Shown here piece by piece: positions 1-5,085 of a stretch of 5,835 nucleotides of DNA. Source of the DNA: Deinococcales bacterium (GTDB lineage: Bacteria; Deinococcota; Deinococci; Deinococcales; Deinococcaceae); assembly GCA_025359705.1 (NCBI GenBank), contig JANYFS010000130.1, forward strand, positions 1-5,835, given 5' to 3'. Made by a program: the position numbers and the translations under genes. The notes below the pieces were generated by a model. That model was not told where the DNA came from and made no database searches. It was given only the letters and a program-made list of their open reading frames with translations. The number at the start of each line of letters is the position of its first letter. The first letter of the stretch is position 1.

Positions 1-75
1 TACGGGACGACGAAATCCAGGGGCAGAACTTTGGGTTTCGCCAAAATCAATCCACCAAATCTCACCTCGCCTCAC
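1..75 (-). CDS. mazF: MazF/PemK-type endoribonuclease toxin, N-terminal fragment (runs off the window)
   Basis: Twenty-five codons read leftward from a GTG start and leave the window still open. The N-terminus carries MRRGEIWWIDFG, then PGFRRPV, which matches the conserved opening of MazF/PemK toxins (RGEIWWVDFG...G.RRPV), including the beta-strand and the loop that shapes the RNA-binding face. Family members cleave mRNA at short specific sequences in the cytoplasm and are neutralised by a MazE antitoxin. The GTG overlaps the TGA of the upstream antitoxin gene by 4 nt (GTGA), so translation is probably coupled; I see no separate promoter. The catalytic centre and the rest of the fold lie outside the window, so integrity of the toxin cannot be judged. 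Family assignment is confident; cleavage specificity is unknown. Confidence 0.85.
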   Translation of the reverse strand, partial: MRRGEIWWIDFGETQSSAPGFRRPV

Positions 76-308
76 TCGTCCCACTCCACACTCAACATGG
101 CTGCACGGGTATGCTCCCAATTTTCGGCACGTTGAGGATGCTGGCCATAGTAGGCATTGAGTTGTTCGGTAAGTTGTTTTTCGTTTTCTTGTTGTAAAAA
201 GCGCTCCAAGGCTTGAACGTATAGGTGACTTCGAGAGACTCCCAGTTGCTTGGCTCGAGCTTCCAGCGCTTCAAATAAAGGATCTGGCAAGGAGATCGCT
301 GTTTTCAT
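72..308 (-). CDS. mazE: MazE-like ribbon-helix-helix antitoxin
   Basis: A 78-residue protein. Residues 1-40 form a ribbon-helix-helix: a short strand (MKTAISLPDPLF), helix 1 (EALEARAKQLG), a turn with SR, and helix 2 (SHLYVQALERFL). Residues 41-78 are a polar tail (QLNAYYGQHPQRAENW...) ending in an acidic VEWDE segment, typical of MazE-type tails that wrap the toxin. It should bind DNA as a dimer and neutralise the MazF-like protein encoded directly downstream, whose GTG overlaps its stop codon by 4 nt. The ATG sits 6 nt after a -10 box inside a perfect palindrome, so the transcript is probably leaderless and autoregulated. No Shine-Dalgarno sequence precedes it, as expected for that arrangement. 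One CTCGAG hexamer lies in codons 17-19. Confidence 0.9.
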   Translation of the reverse strand: MKTAISLPDPLFEALEARAKQLGVSRSHLYVQALERFLQQENEKQLTEQLNAYYGQHPQRAENWEHTRAAMLSVEWDE

Positions 309-320
309 ACTTTTAGTATG
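306..320. promoter_or_regulatory. Palindromic operator over the mazE -10 box and start codon
   Basis: A perfect inverted repeat with 6-bp arms, CATACT TTT AGTATG. One arm is the -10 box of the leftward promoter and the other contains the mazE start codon. RHH antitoxins typically repress their own operon from such palindromes; a bound MazE dimer or MazEF complex here would directly block RNA polymerase. Binding itself is inference. Confidence 0.6.
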
Positions 321-343
321 ACTAGAGTTATACTTAAGGTCAA
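315..343 (-). promoter_or_regulatory. Leaderless promoter of the mazEF-like operon
   Basis: On the minus strand TTGACC (338-343) and CATACT (315-320) are separated by exactly 17 nt. The mazE ATG (308-306) follows the -10 box after 6 nt, so transcription would start at or within a base or two of the start codon. The -35 box matches the sigma-70 consensus at 5 of 6 positions and the -10 box at 4 of 6. The geometry repeats at two other genes in this window. Confidence 0.65.
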
Positions 344-454
344 CCCGATGTGAGTAGTTTTGATTTTCAGCAGTACGACCGTATTTTGCAAGGGAAACGA
401 AACTTCAGCCGAAAATGAGCCATCCAACTCGAGCGCGAGAAAAAATAATAGCTT

Positions 455-480
455 TAGGAGCCTCAGCTCTTATTTTTTTT
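455..480 (+). terminator. Putative intrinsic terminator, possibly bidirectional
   Basis: Arms 455-461 (TAGGAGC) and 466-472 (GCTCTTA) form a 7-bp stem with one G-U pair around a CTCA loop. Eight T residues follow at 473-480 on the plus strand. Read from the minus strand, the same stem begins at the stop codon of the 49-codon reading frame and is followed about 10 nt later by a weaker T-rich run. No plus-strand gene is visible just upstream, so its main role may be for the minus-strand frame. The stem is short. Confidence 0.4.
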
Positions 481-619
481 GCCGTGTTGACTGCACCATC
501 TCGAGTAGCATAAAAAATGCTGTGCCCATCAGCGCAAAAAATAAGGCTTTCCAGACATCTCCAGATAAAACCCAAACACCGATGAAAGCGACGACTGCGG
601 TGACGATGTGGGTAATCAT
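470..619 (-). CDS. Putative 49-residue membrane protein
   Basis: An ATG-to-TAA reading frame, too short for usual cut-offs. The product has two hydrophobic stretches, about residues 4-19 (HIVTAVVAFIGVWVLS) and 24-38 (KALFFALMGTAFFML), split by a short turn with GD, and ends in a basic QSTRQKK tail. It looks like a small two-helix inner-membrane protein. I do not recognise a family and assign no function. Support for it being real: residue composition is coherent, the frame absorbs a CTCGAG as Leu-Glu as other genes here do, and a hairpin starts at its stop. Against it: the ribosome-binding signal is weak (GTAGG 9 nt upstream) and the only -10-like box (TAGGCT, 7 nt before the ATG) lacks a good -35. 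A stop codon lies in frame two codons before the ATG, so it cannot extend further. A small toxin or TA accessory is possible but only a guess from location. Confidence 0.45.
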   Translation of the reverse strand: MITHIVTAVVAFIGVWVLSGDVWKALFFALMGTAFFMLLEMVQSTRQKK

Positions 620-915
620 GTCCTACAGCCTACCGTGTTTTAAAGCCAGCTCGAGTGCAAAAACAAACCTCTGCTCCCACTCGAGCAAATACCACGCCTC
701 ACACAGCTTTAAATTAACCGTGCGCTACAAGGCTCGAGAAGGGGACTGCAAAGTTTCTTGAGGGTTAATGTACCCCCTAAAATCCAACTTAAAAGCAAAA
801 ACCCTATACGTTACAAGGCTCGAGTACCACCAAATTATTCGAGCAAGTTGGGCTTGATTTGCCCTCGAGCAAGAATGCTGGCTGGGATGAACTATTTCGC
901 AAATTAAATTTCATC

Positions 916-931
916 TTTATAAATTTATAAA
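916..931. repeat. 16-bp perfect AT-only palindrome upstream of parA
   Basis: TTTATAAATTTATAAA reads identically on both strands and contains no G or C. It lies 65 bp before the parA start and runs into the tandem 8-bp repeats. Being all-AT it could arise by chance more easily than a mixed palindrome, but its place in the control region makes it a candidate binding site for the RHH/AT-hook partner protein. Confidence 0.45.
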
Positions 932-952
932 AAGCTAAAAAGTTAAAAAGGT
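929..952. repeat. Three tandem 8-bp repeats (AAAAAGNT), candidate operator/centromere
   Basis: Three head-to-tail copies of AAAAAGNT at 929-936, 937-944 and 945-952, differing only at position 7 (C, T, G). RHH partners of small ParA proteins typically bind arrays of short repeats with 7-8 bp spacing in front of their operon, which serve as both operator and centromere. The array lies 44 bp upstream of parA. Binding is inferred. Confidence 0.5.
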
Positions 953-975
953 GTATCGTTAGAAAGAGGAAAAGA

Positions 976-990
976 TAAAATCTTTGGAGG
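976..990 (+). promoter_or_regulatory. Probable -10 box and Shine-Dalgarno of the parA operon
   Basis: TAAAAT at 976-981 is a candidate -10 box, without a clear -35 at 16-18 nt. GGAGG at 986-990 ends 6 nt before the GTG at 997 and fixes that start. If 976-981 is the -10, the start of transcription would fall on or next to the Shine-Dalgarno, so the real promoter may lie further upstream in the repeats. Confidence 0.45.
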
Positions 991-996
991 ATAAGC

Positions 997-1623
997 GTGG
1001 CTTATGTAATTGGGCTTTTAGGGTACAAGGGGGGAGTGGGTAAAACCACCACTGCAATTCACCTTGCAGCCGCACTTCTAAAACGTGGGGAAGTTCAAGT
1101 GGTGGATGGCGATTCCAACGGCTCAGCGCGGTTGTGGGCGCAAGGGGGAAATCTGCCTTTCCCTGTACGTTCTTTGCTGCAATTTCGAGGGGCGGATGAT
1201 GGATTCGTGGTGGTGGATTCTGCTGCTCGCCCTTCGACTGCGGAACTCACCGATTTGGCCGAATTTTGTGATCTGCTGATTGTTCCCAGCAATCCCGAAG
1301 GCATGAGTTTGGATGCCCTTCAGCAAACGGTACATCGGCTCGAGGATCTCAAGATCAAGCATTACCGTGCTTTATTGACCATGATTCCGCCTGCGCCTTC
1401 TAAAAAGGGAATTGAAGCTCGCACTTATCTGATCGAAAATAACATCCCACTGTTCGAGACAGGCATTCGGCGCACGGACGCTTTTTTAGATGCCTCCACC
1501 CAAGGATCACTTGTTTACGAGGTCAAAGGGAGTCGAGTGGCAAAGGTAGCCTGGTTAGATTTTGAGGCTTTAGGCACAGAAGTATTGGCCTTTTTGGATT
1601 CCTCACCACGGAAAAAATCATGA
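997..1623 (+). CDS. parA: ParA-family partition ATPase (short, type Ib-like)
   Basis: 208 residues beginning at GTG behind a GGAGG ribosome-binding site. Deviant Walker A KGGVGKTT is at residues 11-18, with the signature lysine K11 and catalytic lysine K16. A' motif VVDGD follows at 35-39 and Walker B-like VVVDSAARP at 71-79. A VPSNPEG stretch beyond these is typical of ParA/MinD ATPases. The protein has no N-terminal helix-turn-helix and matches the usual 200-220 residues of type Ib ParA, which polymerise or bind nonspecific DNA in an ATP-dependent way to move plasmid copies apart. The stop overlaps the start of an RHH gene (ATGA), so the two form an operon, and the partner would carry DNA specificity. 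It contains only one CTCGAG (1339-1344), fewer than its neighbours. Confidence 0.93.
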   Translation: MAYVIGLLGYKGGVGKTTTAIHLAAALLKRGEVQVVDGDSNGSARLWAQGGNLPFPVRSLLQFRGADDGFVVVDSAARPSTAELTDLAEFCDLLIVPSNPEGMSLDALQQTVHRLEDLKIKHYRALLTMIPPAPSKKGIEARTYLIENNIPLFETGIRRTDAFLDASTQGSLVYEVKGSRVAKVAWLDFEALGTEVLAFLDSSPRKKS

Positions 1624-1925
1624 CGGGTACCAGTAAATTTGGCCGACTGAACCAGGCGAGGGCGAGTCGTGATGCTGAGGTGATTGAGGAACCTCTCGAG
1701 ATACCCACTTTATCCCCCCTGCAACCTGAACCCGAACGACGTGGACGTGGGCGGCCTGCTGTAGGGAAGCGTTCTAACCCCGATTATGAACCGATCAATT
1801 CCTTGATTCGCCGTGATTTACATAAACGCCTTAAGCTGGCCTCAGTCTTACTCGAGCGGGATATGACCGATATTCTCGAGGAAGCTTTACTTGCTTGGGA
1901 GGCCCAACACGCTCGCTCAAAGTGA
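1620..1925 (+). CDS. RHH DNA-binding partition partner (ParB/ParG-like role)
   Basis: 101 residues in three parts. Residues 1-40 are polar and probably disordered, with arginines (R9, R14, R17) of the kind that stimulate ParA in other RHH partners. Residues 41-52 form a basic RGRGRP...GKR segment resembling an AT-hook. Residues 55-93 form a ribbon-helix-helix: strand EPINSLIRRDL, helix 1 HKRLKLASVLLER, helix 2 MTDILEEALLAWEA. The GRGRPxxGKRSNPDY pattern recalls small plasmid proteins of cyanobacteria and related groups (from memory). The ATG overlaps the parA stop by 4 nt, and position after parA argues that it is the centromere-binding partner and operon repressor. The AT-rich repeats on both sides of the operon are its likely targets. 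It is not a classical ParB: it lacks the ParB/Sulfiredoxin CTPase fold. Confidence 0.8.
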   Translation: MTGTSKFGRLNQARASRDAEVIEEPLEIPTLSPLQPEPERRGRGRPAVGKRSNPDYEPINSLIRRDLHKRLKLASVLLERDMTDILEEALLAWEAQHARSK

Positions 1926-1933
1926 TGATTTCA

Positions 1934-2056
1934 TAAAGATATATTTACAGAACAAGGCAGGGAATGGTAGGCGAAAAACCATACCTTATAAAACGTCAAT
2001 AAAAGCAACTTTATAACTTTACAAAAAGATGTATTGACGTAAAGATATCTTAGATT
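1934..2056. repeat. AT-rich direct repeats downstream of the partition operon
   Basis: Three near-copies of WAAAGATRTMTT: 1934-1945, 2024-2035 and 2040-2051, the last two 16 bp apart. A related element, TAAAGAT plus ATT-rich sequence, appears inverted at about 907-919, ahead of parA. Between them 2007-2022 holds two tandem copies of AACTTTAY, whose complement resembles the AAAAAGNT units upstream of parA. Shared motifs on both sides of the operon suggest binding sites for its RHH product. Low complexity makes chance resemblance possible. Confidence 0.4.
1993..2040. repeat. 9-bp inverted repeat enclosing the AT-rich repeats
   Basis: ACGTCAATA at 1993-2001 and TATTGACGT at 2032-2040 are perfect inverted copies separated by 30 nt. 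They bracket the tandem AACTTTAY units. The loop is long for a terminator and no T-tract follows, so a protein-binding or recombination-accessory role is more plausible than termination. Confidence 0.45.
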
Positions 2057-2103
2057 TTGGAGAAAGGGTGTAGGCTCGAGCTAGGCCATCTCCCCCATTC
2101 AGC

Positions 2104-2141
2104 CCCCTTTTCAAGAGAATCGATCTTCTCTTGAAAAGGGG
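2104..2141. repeat. Perfect 16-bp inverted repeat with 6-bp spacer, candidate recombination site
   Basis: Arms CCCCTTTTCAAGAGAA (2104-2119) and its exact complement (2126-2141) flank TCGATC. The layout (arms over 10 bp, 6-bp asymmetric core) is that of a tyrosine-recombinase crossover site, and the recombinase gene starts 25 bp downstream. The right arm contains the -35 box of that gene. Weaker symmetry extends outward (CTCCCC / GGGGAG). Alternatives: a transcription terminator for the par operon (stem strong, T-tract poor) or a dispersed REP/MITE-type hairpin, since CCCCTTTTC...GAAAAGGGG elements occur in many genomes. Confidence 0.55.
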
Positions 2142-2159
2142 TTAGGGGAGGGTTACACT
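2131..2159 (+). promoter_or_regulatory. Leaderless promoter of the tyrosine recombinase
   Basis: TTGAAA (2131-2136) and TACACT (2154-2159) are separated by 17 nt, and the ATG at 2167 follows 7 nt after the -10 box. No Shine-Dalgarno is positioned before this ATG. The -35 box lies inside the right arm of the 16-bp inverted repeat, so any protein bound there would occlude the promoter. Confidence 0.6.
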
Positions 2160-2166
2160 TACCCCC

Positions 2167-3114
2167 ATGAGCCAAGACCTTGTTGTCTTTGAAGGCGACC
2201 CCTATCACCAAACTCGAGCCGTTTCCGCCCTTTCTCCTGAAGAGCTGCGCCGCCGTACCCTCAAAGCCTTTGTGGAAAAAGACTTCGCTTGGATTGACCA
2301 GCTTTTAACTGCCTACCTCCATTTACATTCCCGCTCGAGCAGTCCCTTAACCTTGCGGCGTTACCGCTACGCCCTATCCCACTTTTTTCTCGAGCCCCCC
2401 TTTGATCTACTCAAACCCGCTCGCGATGACGGTTCCCTTTATGTCCGTCGTCTCGAGTCCGAAGGGTTGAAGCCTTCCACTGTTTCAGTGCGTCTAGCGG
2501 CTTACCGCATCTTTTATAAAACCTTATCGTGGGCGGGAGTTTCCCAGGCCAACCCCTTTGAACACGCCAAAGCACAAAGAGATAAACGCTCGAGCGCGCA
2601 TAAACGAATGCCCTACAGTGAAGATGAACTCGAGCGCTTATTGCAACTGTGTACTCCACTCGAGCGCTTGCTGGTTTTGTTGGGGGCACACGGAGGCTTG
2701 CGGATCAGTGAAGTTTTGGCCCTCGAGTGGCGGGATGTGAATCTGGCTGAAAAGTCGCTGCATGTGCGCTTTGGTAAAGGGGGTAAGGAACGGTACGGGG
2801 TGTTGAGTTCCAAAGTCCTCGAGCAGCTGGTGAAACTCAAAGGAATGGGTAGCCTCGAGGGGACACGTATTTTTCCAGAGTGGAATGATCAACATGTGCG
2901 CTACCGCTTACGAAAATTGGCCCAAGCGGCTGAGGTAAACATCAAAGACCGCATGTTCCATAGCTTTAGGCATTACTCAGGAACTCGTTTGATGCGGCAA
3001 ACCAAGAATCTGATATTGGTGAAAGAACATTTGGGACATGCGGGGATACAAACGGCGAGCTTGTATGCCAAGTTGGTGGATAAAGAACTCGAGGGATTGG
3101 TGGGCGAGTGGTGA
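2167..3114 (+). CDS. Tyrosine site-specific recombinase (XerD-like)
   Basis: 315 residues with both domains intact. The N-terminal SAM-like core-binding domain covers about 38-135 (ending in the RIFYKTLSWAG helix region). The catalytic domain has the full set: R179 in GGLRISE, K204 in GKGGKER, H265 and R268 in HSFRHYSGT, H291 in LGHAG, and nucleophile Y300 in ASLYAK. Such enzymes cut and rejoin two copies of a short inverted-repeat site through a phosphotyrosine intermediate. The ELRRRTLKAFVEKD opening and LYVRRLE region resemble Deinococcota XerD-like recombinases as I recall them. Location beside parA and a perfect inverted repeat suggests plasmid multimer resolution; integrase or invertase roles are possible. 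No integrase-type arm-binding domain is evident. Eleven CTCGAG hexamers lie within it, mostly in frame as Leu-Glu. Confidence 0.92.
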   Translation: MSQDLVVFEGDPYHQTRAVSALSPEELRRRTLKAFVEKDFAWIDQLLTAYLHLHSRSSSPLTLRRYRYALSHFFLEPPFDLLKPARDDGSLYVRRLESEGLKPSTVSVRLAAYRIFYKTLSWAGVSQANPFEHAKAQRDKRSSAHKRMPYSEDELERLLQLCTPLERLLVLLGAHGGLRISEVLALEWRDVNLAEKSLHVRFGKGGKERYGVLSSKVLEQLVKLKGMGSLEGTRIFPEWNDQHVRYRLRKLAQAAEVNIKDRMFHSFRHYSGTRLMRQTKNLILVKEHLGHAGIQTASLYAKLVDKELEGLVGEW

Positions 3115-3119
3115 ATGAA

Positions 3120-3161
3120 AGACTCGAGTTGCTGAAAGCAGCGTGCTGCAAACTCGAGTTT
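3120..3161. terminator. Hairpin between the convergent recombinase and AbiEii genes
   Basis: ACTCGAGTT (3122-3130) pairs with AACTCGAGT (3151-3159), extended by one G-U and one A-U pair, and a smaller GCAGC/GCTGC stem sits inside. It fills the 48-bp gap between two converging stop codons, where a bidirectional terminator would be expected. There is no long T-tract. Both arms are built around the iterated palindrome CTCGAG, which pairs with any other copy of itself, so part of the symmetry is a by-product. Confidence 0.35.
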
Positions 3162-3162
3162 G

Positions 3163-4083
3163 TCACTGCCATTGTTTAGCTTGAGGATTCCATCTTTTGG
3201 CTGGCCCATATTCCGTCTCCAAGAGCGGACTAATGAACTGCTCGAGGGCTGAAATCACTTCCTGAAAAGGCAGATGCGGATACTGTAACTTCTTCAGGTA
3301 AGCCGTCCATTGCAGTTCTTTGATCGGATGCGGGTTTAAGCTGGCAGAAAATAAGATTTTTGCTTCCTCGAAAGTAGTGCCTCGATGCTGAAAAGTTCGA
3401 GTCAGTGCAGCTTGTAAATCTTGCGCCAAAAACTCCGATGTTTGGGATAACATGATCAGATCCCAAAAATCTTTGTAGCGGGTGTTGATCTCACCCAAAA
3501 AAACCATCGCCTGGAATTTCTCTGCAATCACCGTTTCCAGGGAATAGGCTTTTAGCTCAAAATCTTGATCCAACAAACTGGGAAAAGCAAAAGAAATGGG
3601 CTTGGGGGTGACCGGATCTCCATAACCAATATCGATTTGAATTCGCTCTCGAGACCGTTCCAGATAACCCATCATCGTAATCCGTACTCCTTGGTAATCC
3701 ATCCCCTCTTTGATCCTTGTTCCCTCGAGGGTATCGATATCGAAAAGCACCCCATCATTTAAATCGACTGCTGCCACCGATTTAAAAAGCTCTGTCATCG
3801 CTAAGATTTCTGAAGGCAAACCTCGAGCTAATAGGTCAACATCGCGGGTAGGGCGCAAAACCATCGAAGGTTGTTTGAAAGCTCGAGCGTAGAGATAAAG
3901 TCCACCTTTTAAAATAAATTGAGCGTGTACTGGGCTCCCAGCCAACCTTGCGAGCAATCGTTCTTGGTAATACAAAATTTGTAGGTCACTCAGACGAATC
4001 TTCAGCTTCACAGCAGTGTTTTGCAATTTAGCCTTCACCGACCTGACCTTTTTGATCTGTGCTTCATTTAGATTCGGAATCAT
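3163..4083 (-). CDS. abiEii: AbiEii-type nucleotidyltransferase toxin
   Basis: 306 residues, close to the usual length of AbiEii/AbiGii toxins (DUF1814 nucleotidyltransferases). Motif 1 is KGGLYLY (59-65), followed by TRDVDLLAR (79-87), whose D81 and D83 would bind metal. DIGYGDPV (151-158) supplies the next conserved acidic segment, LETVIAEKF (182-190) the conserved Glu/Lys helix, and RYKDFWDL (202-209) the C-terminal catalytic-type motif. Family members transfer nucleotides to cellular RNA, in studied relatives tRNA acceptor ends, and arrest growth. It is the second gene of a leftward operon: its ATG overlaps the antitoxin stop by 4 nt (ATGA). AbiE systems are described both as type IV toxin-antitoxins and as phage abortive-infection loci. 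All motifs appear intact, so I expect an active toxin. Confidence 0.9.
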   Translation of the reverse strand: MIPNLNEAQIKKVRSVKAKLQNTAVKLKIRLSDLQILYYQERLLARLAGSPVHAQFILKGGLYLYARAFKQPSMVLRPTRDVDLLARGLPSEILAMTELFKSVAAVDLNDGVLFDIDTLEGTRIKEGMDYQGVRITMMGYLERSRERIQIDIGYGDPVTPKPISFAFPSLLDQDFELKAYSLETVIAEKFQAMVFLGEINTRYKDFWDLIMLSQTSEFLAQDLQAALTRTFQHRGTTFEEAKILFSASLNPHPIKELQWTAYLKKLQYPHLPFQEVISALEQFISPLLETEYGPAKRWNPQAKQWQ

Positions 4084-4751
4084 ACCAGCACCTCGAGCAG
4101 ATCCCGCATCCGGTGTTCGACCTTGCAGACTCGAGCGGCATCCATCAGCAGATTAAAGTTGGGCTTTCGAGTTTTAAGGTAGGCCTCGAGCGCTTCTTTG
4201 AAAATTTCAATCCCCACCTTATTGCGGTGGTGCAGCAGATCCGTAAGGGTCTTTTCAAGCGAGTAAACCCTGAGACCTTCCTCTCGAGTTTCAATGCCAA
4301 ATCGGTAGATTCCATCCGCAAAAGAGTGGTATTCAACCTGCATATTTGCCAGATTAGGCTTCCACGTATTAACTGGGACTGCAAGATGTATGGTATGGGC
4401 TTTTTGAGTGGTTAGACCGTGAATTTCGAGGGCAGTGATCAAACAAAATATTCCTTTGGGTACTGAGAGTTGAACCTGTTTGAGATCTTCAAAATTGAAC
4501 TGGGGCAGGGTGTTGAGTTGGTACATTCCGTGTGCGACCCGCTCGAGGACTTTCTCTTGAACCCATTTCCGAATGTGATAGCCACTGAAATCTAAACTCT
4601 CGAGTTCAGCACGGCTGATGGTGCTGCGCTGCTGGGTGTGCAGGTAGGTCTCGAGGGTGGTTTGAGCTGGCTGTGTGGTGGGGCGACCCAAGAGCCGAGT
4701 TGACGCATGAGTGGCTGCTTTTGGGCCAAGATCGCTAGGGGTCATACTCAT
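4080..4751 (-). CDS. abiEi: AbiEi-type antitoxin and autorepressor
   Basis: 223 residues. A winged helix-turn-helix spans about 32-79 and ends in the family hallmark LERVAHGMYQL. The C-terminal antitoxin domain contains VPKGIFCLITALEIHGL (97-113), VYSLEKTLTDLL (162-173) and FKEALEAYL (184-192), all typical of AbiEi. The protein is known in this family to repress its operon through paired inverted repeats and to counter the toxin without forming a stable complex (type IV). A 13-bp inverted repeat lies immediately upstream. The first 30 residues (Pro/Thr/Ser/Ala-rich) precede the usual domain; the leaderless promoter 7 nt upstream favours the ATG at 4751, though an ATG two codons later (4745) also fits. 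Confidence 0.88.
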   Translation of the reverse strand: MSMTPSDLGPKAATHASTRLLGRPTTQPAQTTLETYLHTQQRSTISRAELESLDFSGYHIRKWVQEKVLERVAHGMYQLNTLPQFNFEDLKQVQLSVPKGIFCLITALEIHGLTTQKAHTIHLAVPVNTWKPNLANMQVEYHSFADGIYRFGIETREEGLRVYSLEKTLTDLLHHRNKVGIEIFKEALEAYLKTRKPNFNLLMDAARVCKVEHRMRDLLEVLV

Positions 4752-4758
4752 GGGAGCT

Positions 4759-4787
4759 ATTTTAACACAATTCTATATACTTTCTAA
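4759..4787 (-). promoter_or_regulatory. Leaderless promoter of the abiE operon
   Basis: On the minus strand TAAAAT (4759-4764) lies 7 nt before the abiEi ATG, with TTAGAA (4782-4787) 17 nt further upstream. The -10 is good (5 of 6) and the -35 weak (3 of 6). No Shine-Dalgarno separates -10 and ATG. The region between the boxes is covered by one operator arm. Confidence 0.55.
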
Positions 4788-4806
4788 AATACTTATAGAA
4801 TTGTGT
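4765..4806. promoter_or_regulatory. 13-bp inverted-repeat operator, presumed AbiEi site
   Basis: ACACAATTCTATA (4765-4777) and its exact complement (4794-4806) are separated by 16 nt. Centre-to-centre spacing of the arms is 29 bp, close to three helical turns, so two proteins would sit on the same face. One arm fills the promoter spacer. A small ATACTT direct repeat lies between the arms. AbiEi proteins characterised elsewhere bind two inverted repeats at their promoter, which fits this layout. Confidence 0.7.
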
Positions 4807-4854
4807 AATTTCTCTCAACTCGAGTTTTTTGAGGAAGAGCAGATCCCAACCGAT

Positions 4855-4905
4855 CTCGAGGGGCATTGTTTGCTCGAGCACCGCTCATGCCCCTCGAGCG
4901 GTGCT
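4855..4905. repeat. Two interleaved perfect inverted repeats
   Basis: Repeat A pairs 4855-4866 (CTCGAGGGGCAT) with 4887-4898, 12 bp with a 20-nt loop. Repeat B pairs 4877-4886 (AGCACCGCTC) with 4896-4905, 10 bp with a 9-nt loop. The arms alternate A-B-A-B and the second A arm shares 3 nt with the second B arm, so full versions cannot form together; a pseudoknot with slightly shortened stems could. No T-tract follows on either strand. The function is unknown. Confidence 0.6.
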
Positions 4906-4935
4906 ACGGATGTGGGTGGCCCTCGAGTCTGAGGT

Positions 4936-5085
4936 TTGGGCAAGGACACCGATTATGTAGAACTCCAGCAGGTGACTCGCCATAAAATTAAACCACAGAT
5001 CATTTTCGAGAATTGGGAAGATTTACTGCATCTGGCACGATCTTTGAAATTAGGCACAATTCGAACTGTAGATGTGATGAGGGTG
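4936..5085 (+). pseudogene. Tn3-family transposase relic
   Basis: About 50 codons read GKDTDYVELQQVTRHKIKP, then IIFENWEDLLHLARSLKLGT and a VDVMR end. The ENWEDLLxLAxSLKLGT block matches, from memory, the conserved region of Tn3-type DDE transposases (ENWDDLLRLAxSLKxGTV...) that precedes the C-terminal catalytic part. A TGA lies two codons before the apparent TTG start, no ribosome-binding site is present, and the similarity stops at about residue 50 of the frame, after which it turns into low-quality sequence rich in Arg, Ser and Pro. It is therefore a fragment, not a working gene. The surrounding 375 bp lacks CTCGAG, as expected for DNA that arrived from elsewhere. Confidence 0.6.

Larger units (their letters stand above)
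620..996. other. Gene-free control region upstream of the partition operon
   Basis: No convincing gene. The left half (620-870) has five CTCGAG hexamers and a 13-bp direct repeat, TACAAGGCTCGAG, at 726-738 and 812-824. Its minus strand holds an open stretch (623-718) with plausible protein-like residues (WYLLEWEQRFVFALE) but no ATG, GTG or early start, perhaps a gene remnant. The right half (about 900-985) is strongly AT-rich and contains the palindrome, tandem repeats and probable promoter annotated separately. It is a reasonable place for a partition site or operator. Confidence 0.5.

Noticed and set aside
360..761. Long plus-strand reading frame of 133 codons in the left intergenic region
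   Set aside because: Product is rich in Ser, Thr and Lys with no family pattern, has no ribosome-binding site, and partly lies antisense to the more credible 49-residue membrane protein frame.
804..914. 36-codon minus-strand frame starting at ATG 914
   Set aside because: Composition is Asn/Ser-rich and random-looking, there is no proper ribosome-binding site, and it runs out of the AT-rich repeat region into CTCGAG-rich DNA. Probably chance.
1964..1982. ATGGT/ACCAT hairpin after the RHH gene as par operon terminator
   Set aside because: Stem of only 5 bp with a 9-nt loop and no T-tract; too weak to call.
4711..4932. 73-codon plus-strand frame over the abiE operator
   Set aside because: It crosses the antisense of abiEi, the operator and the interleaved hairpins; no coherent protein signature.
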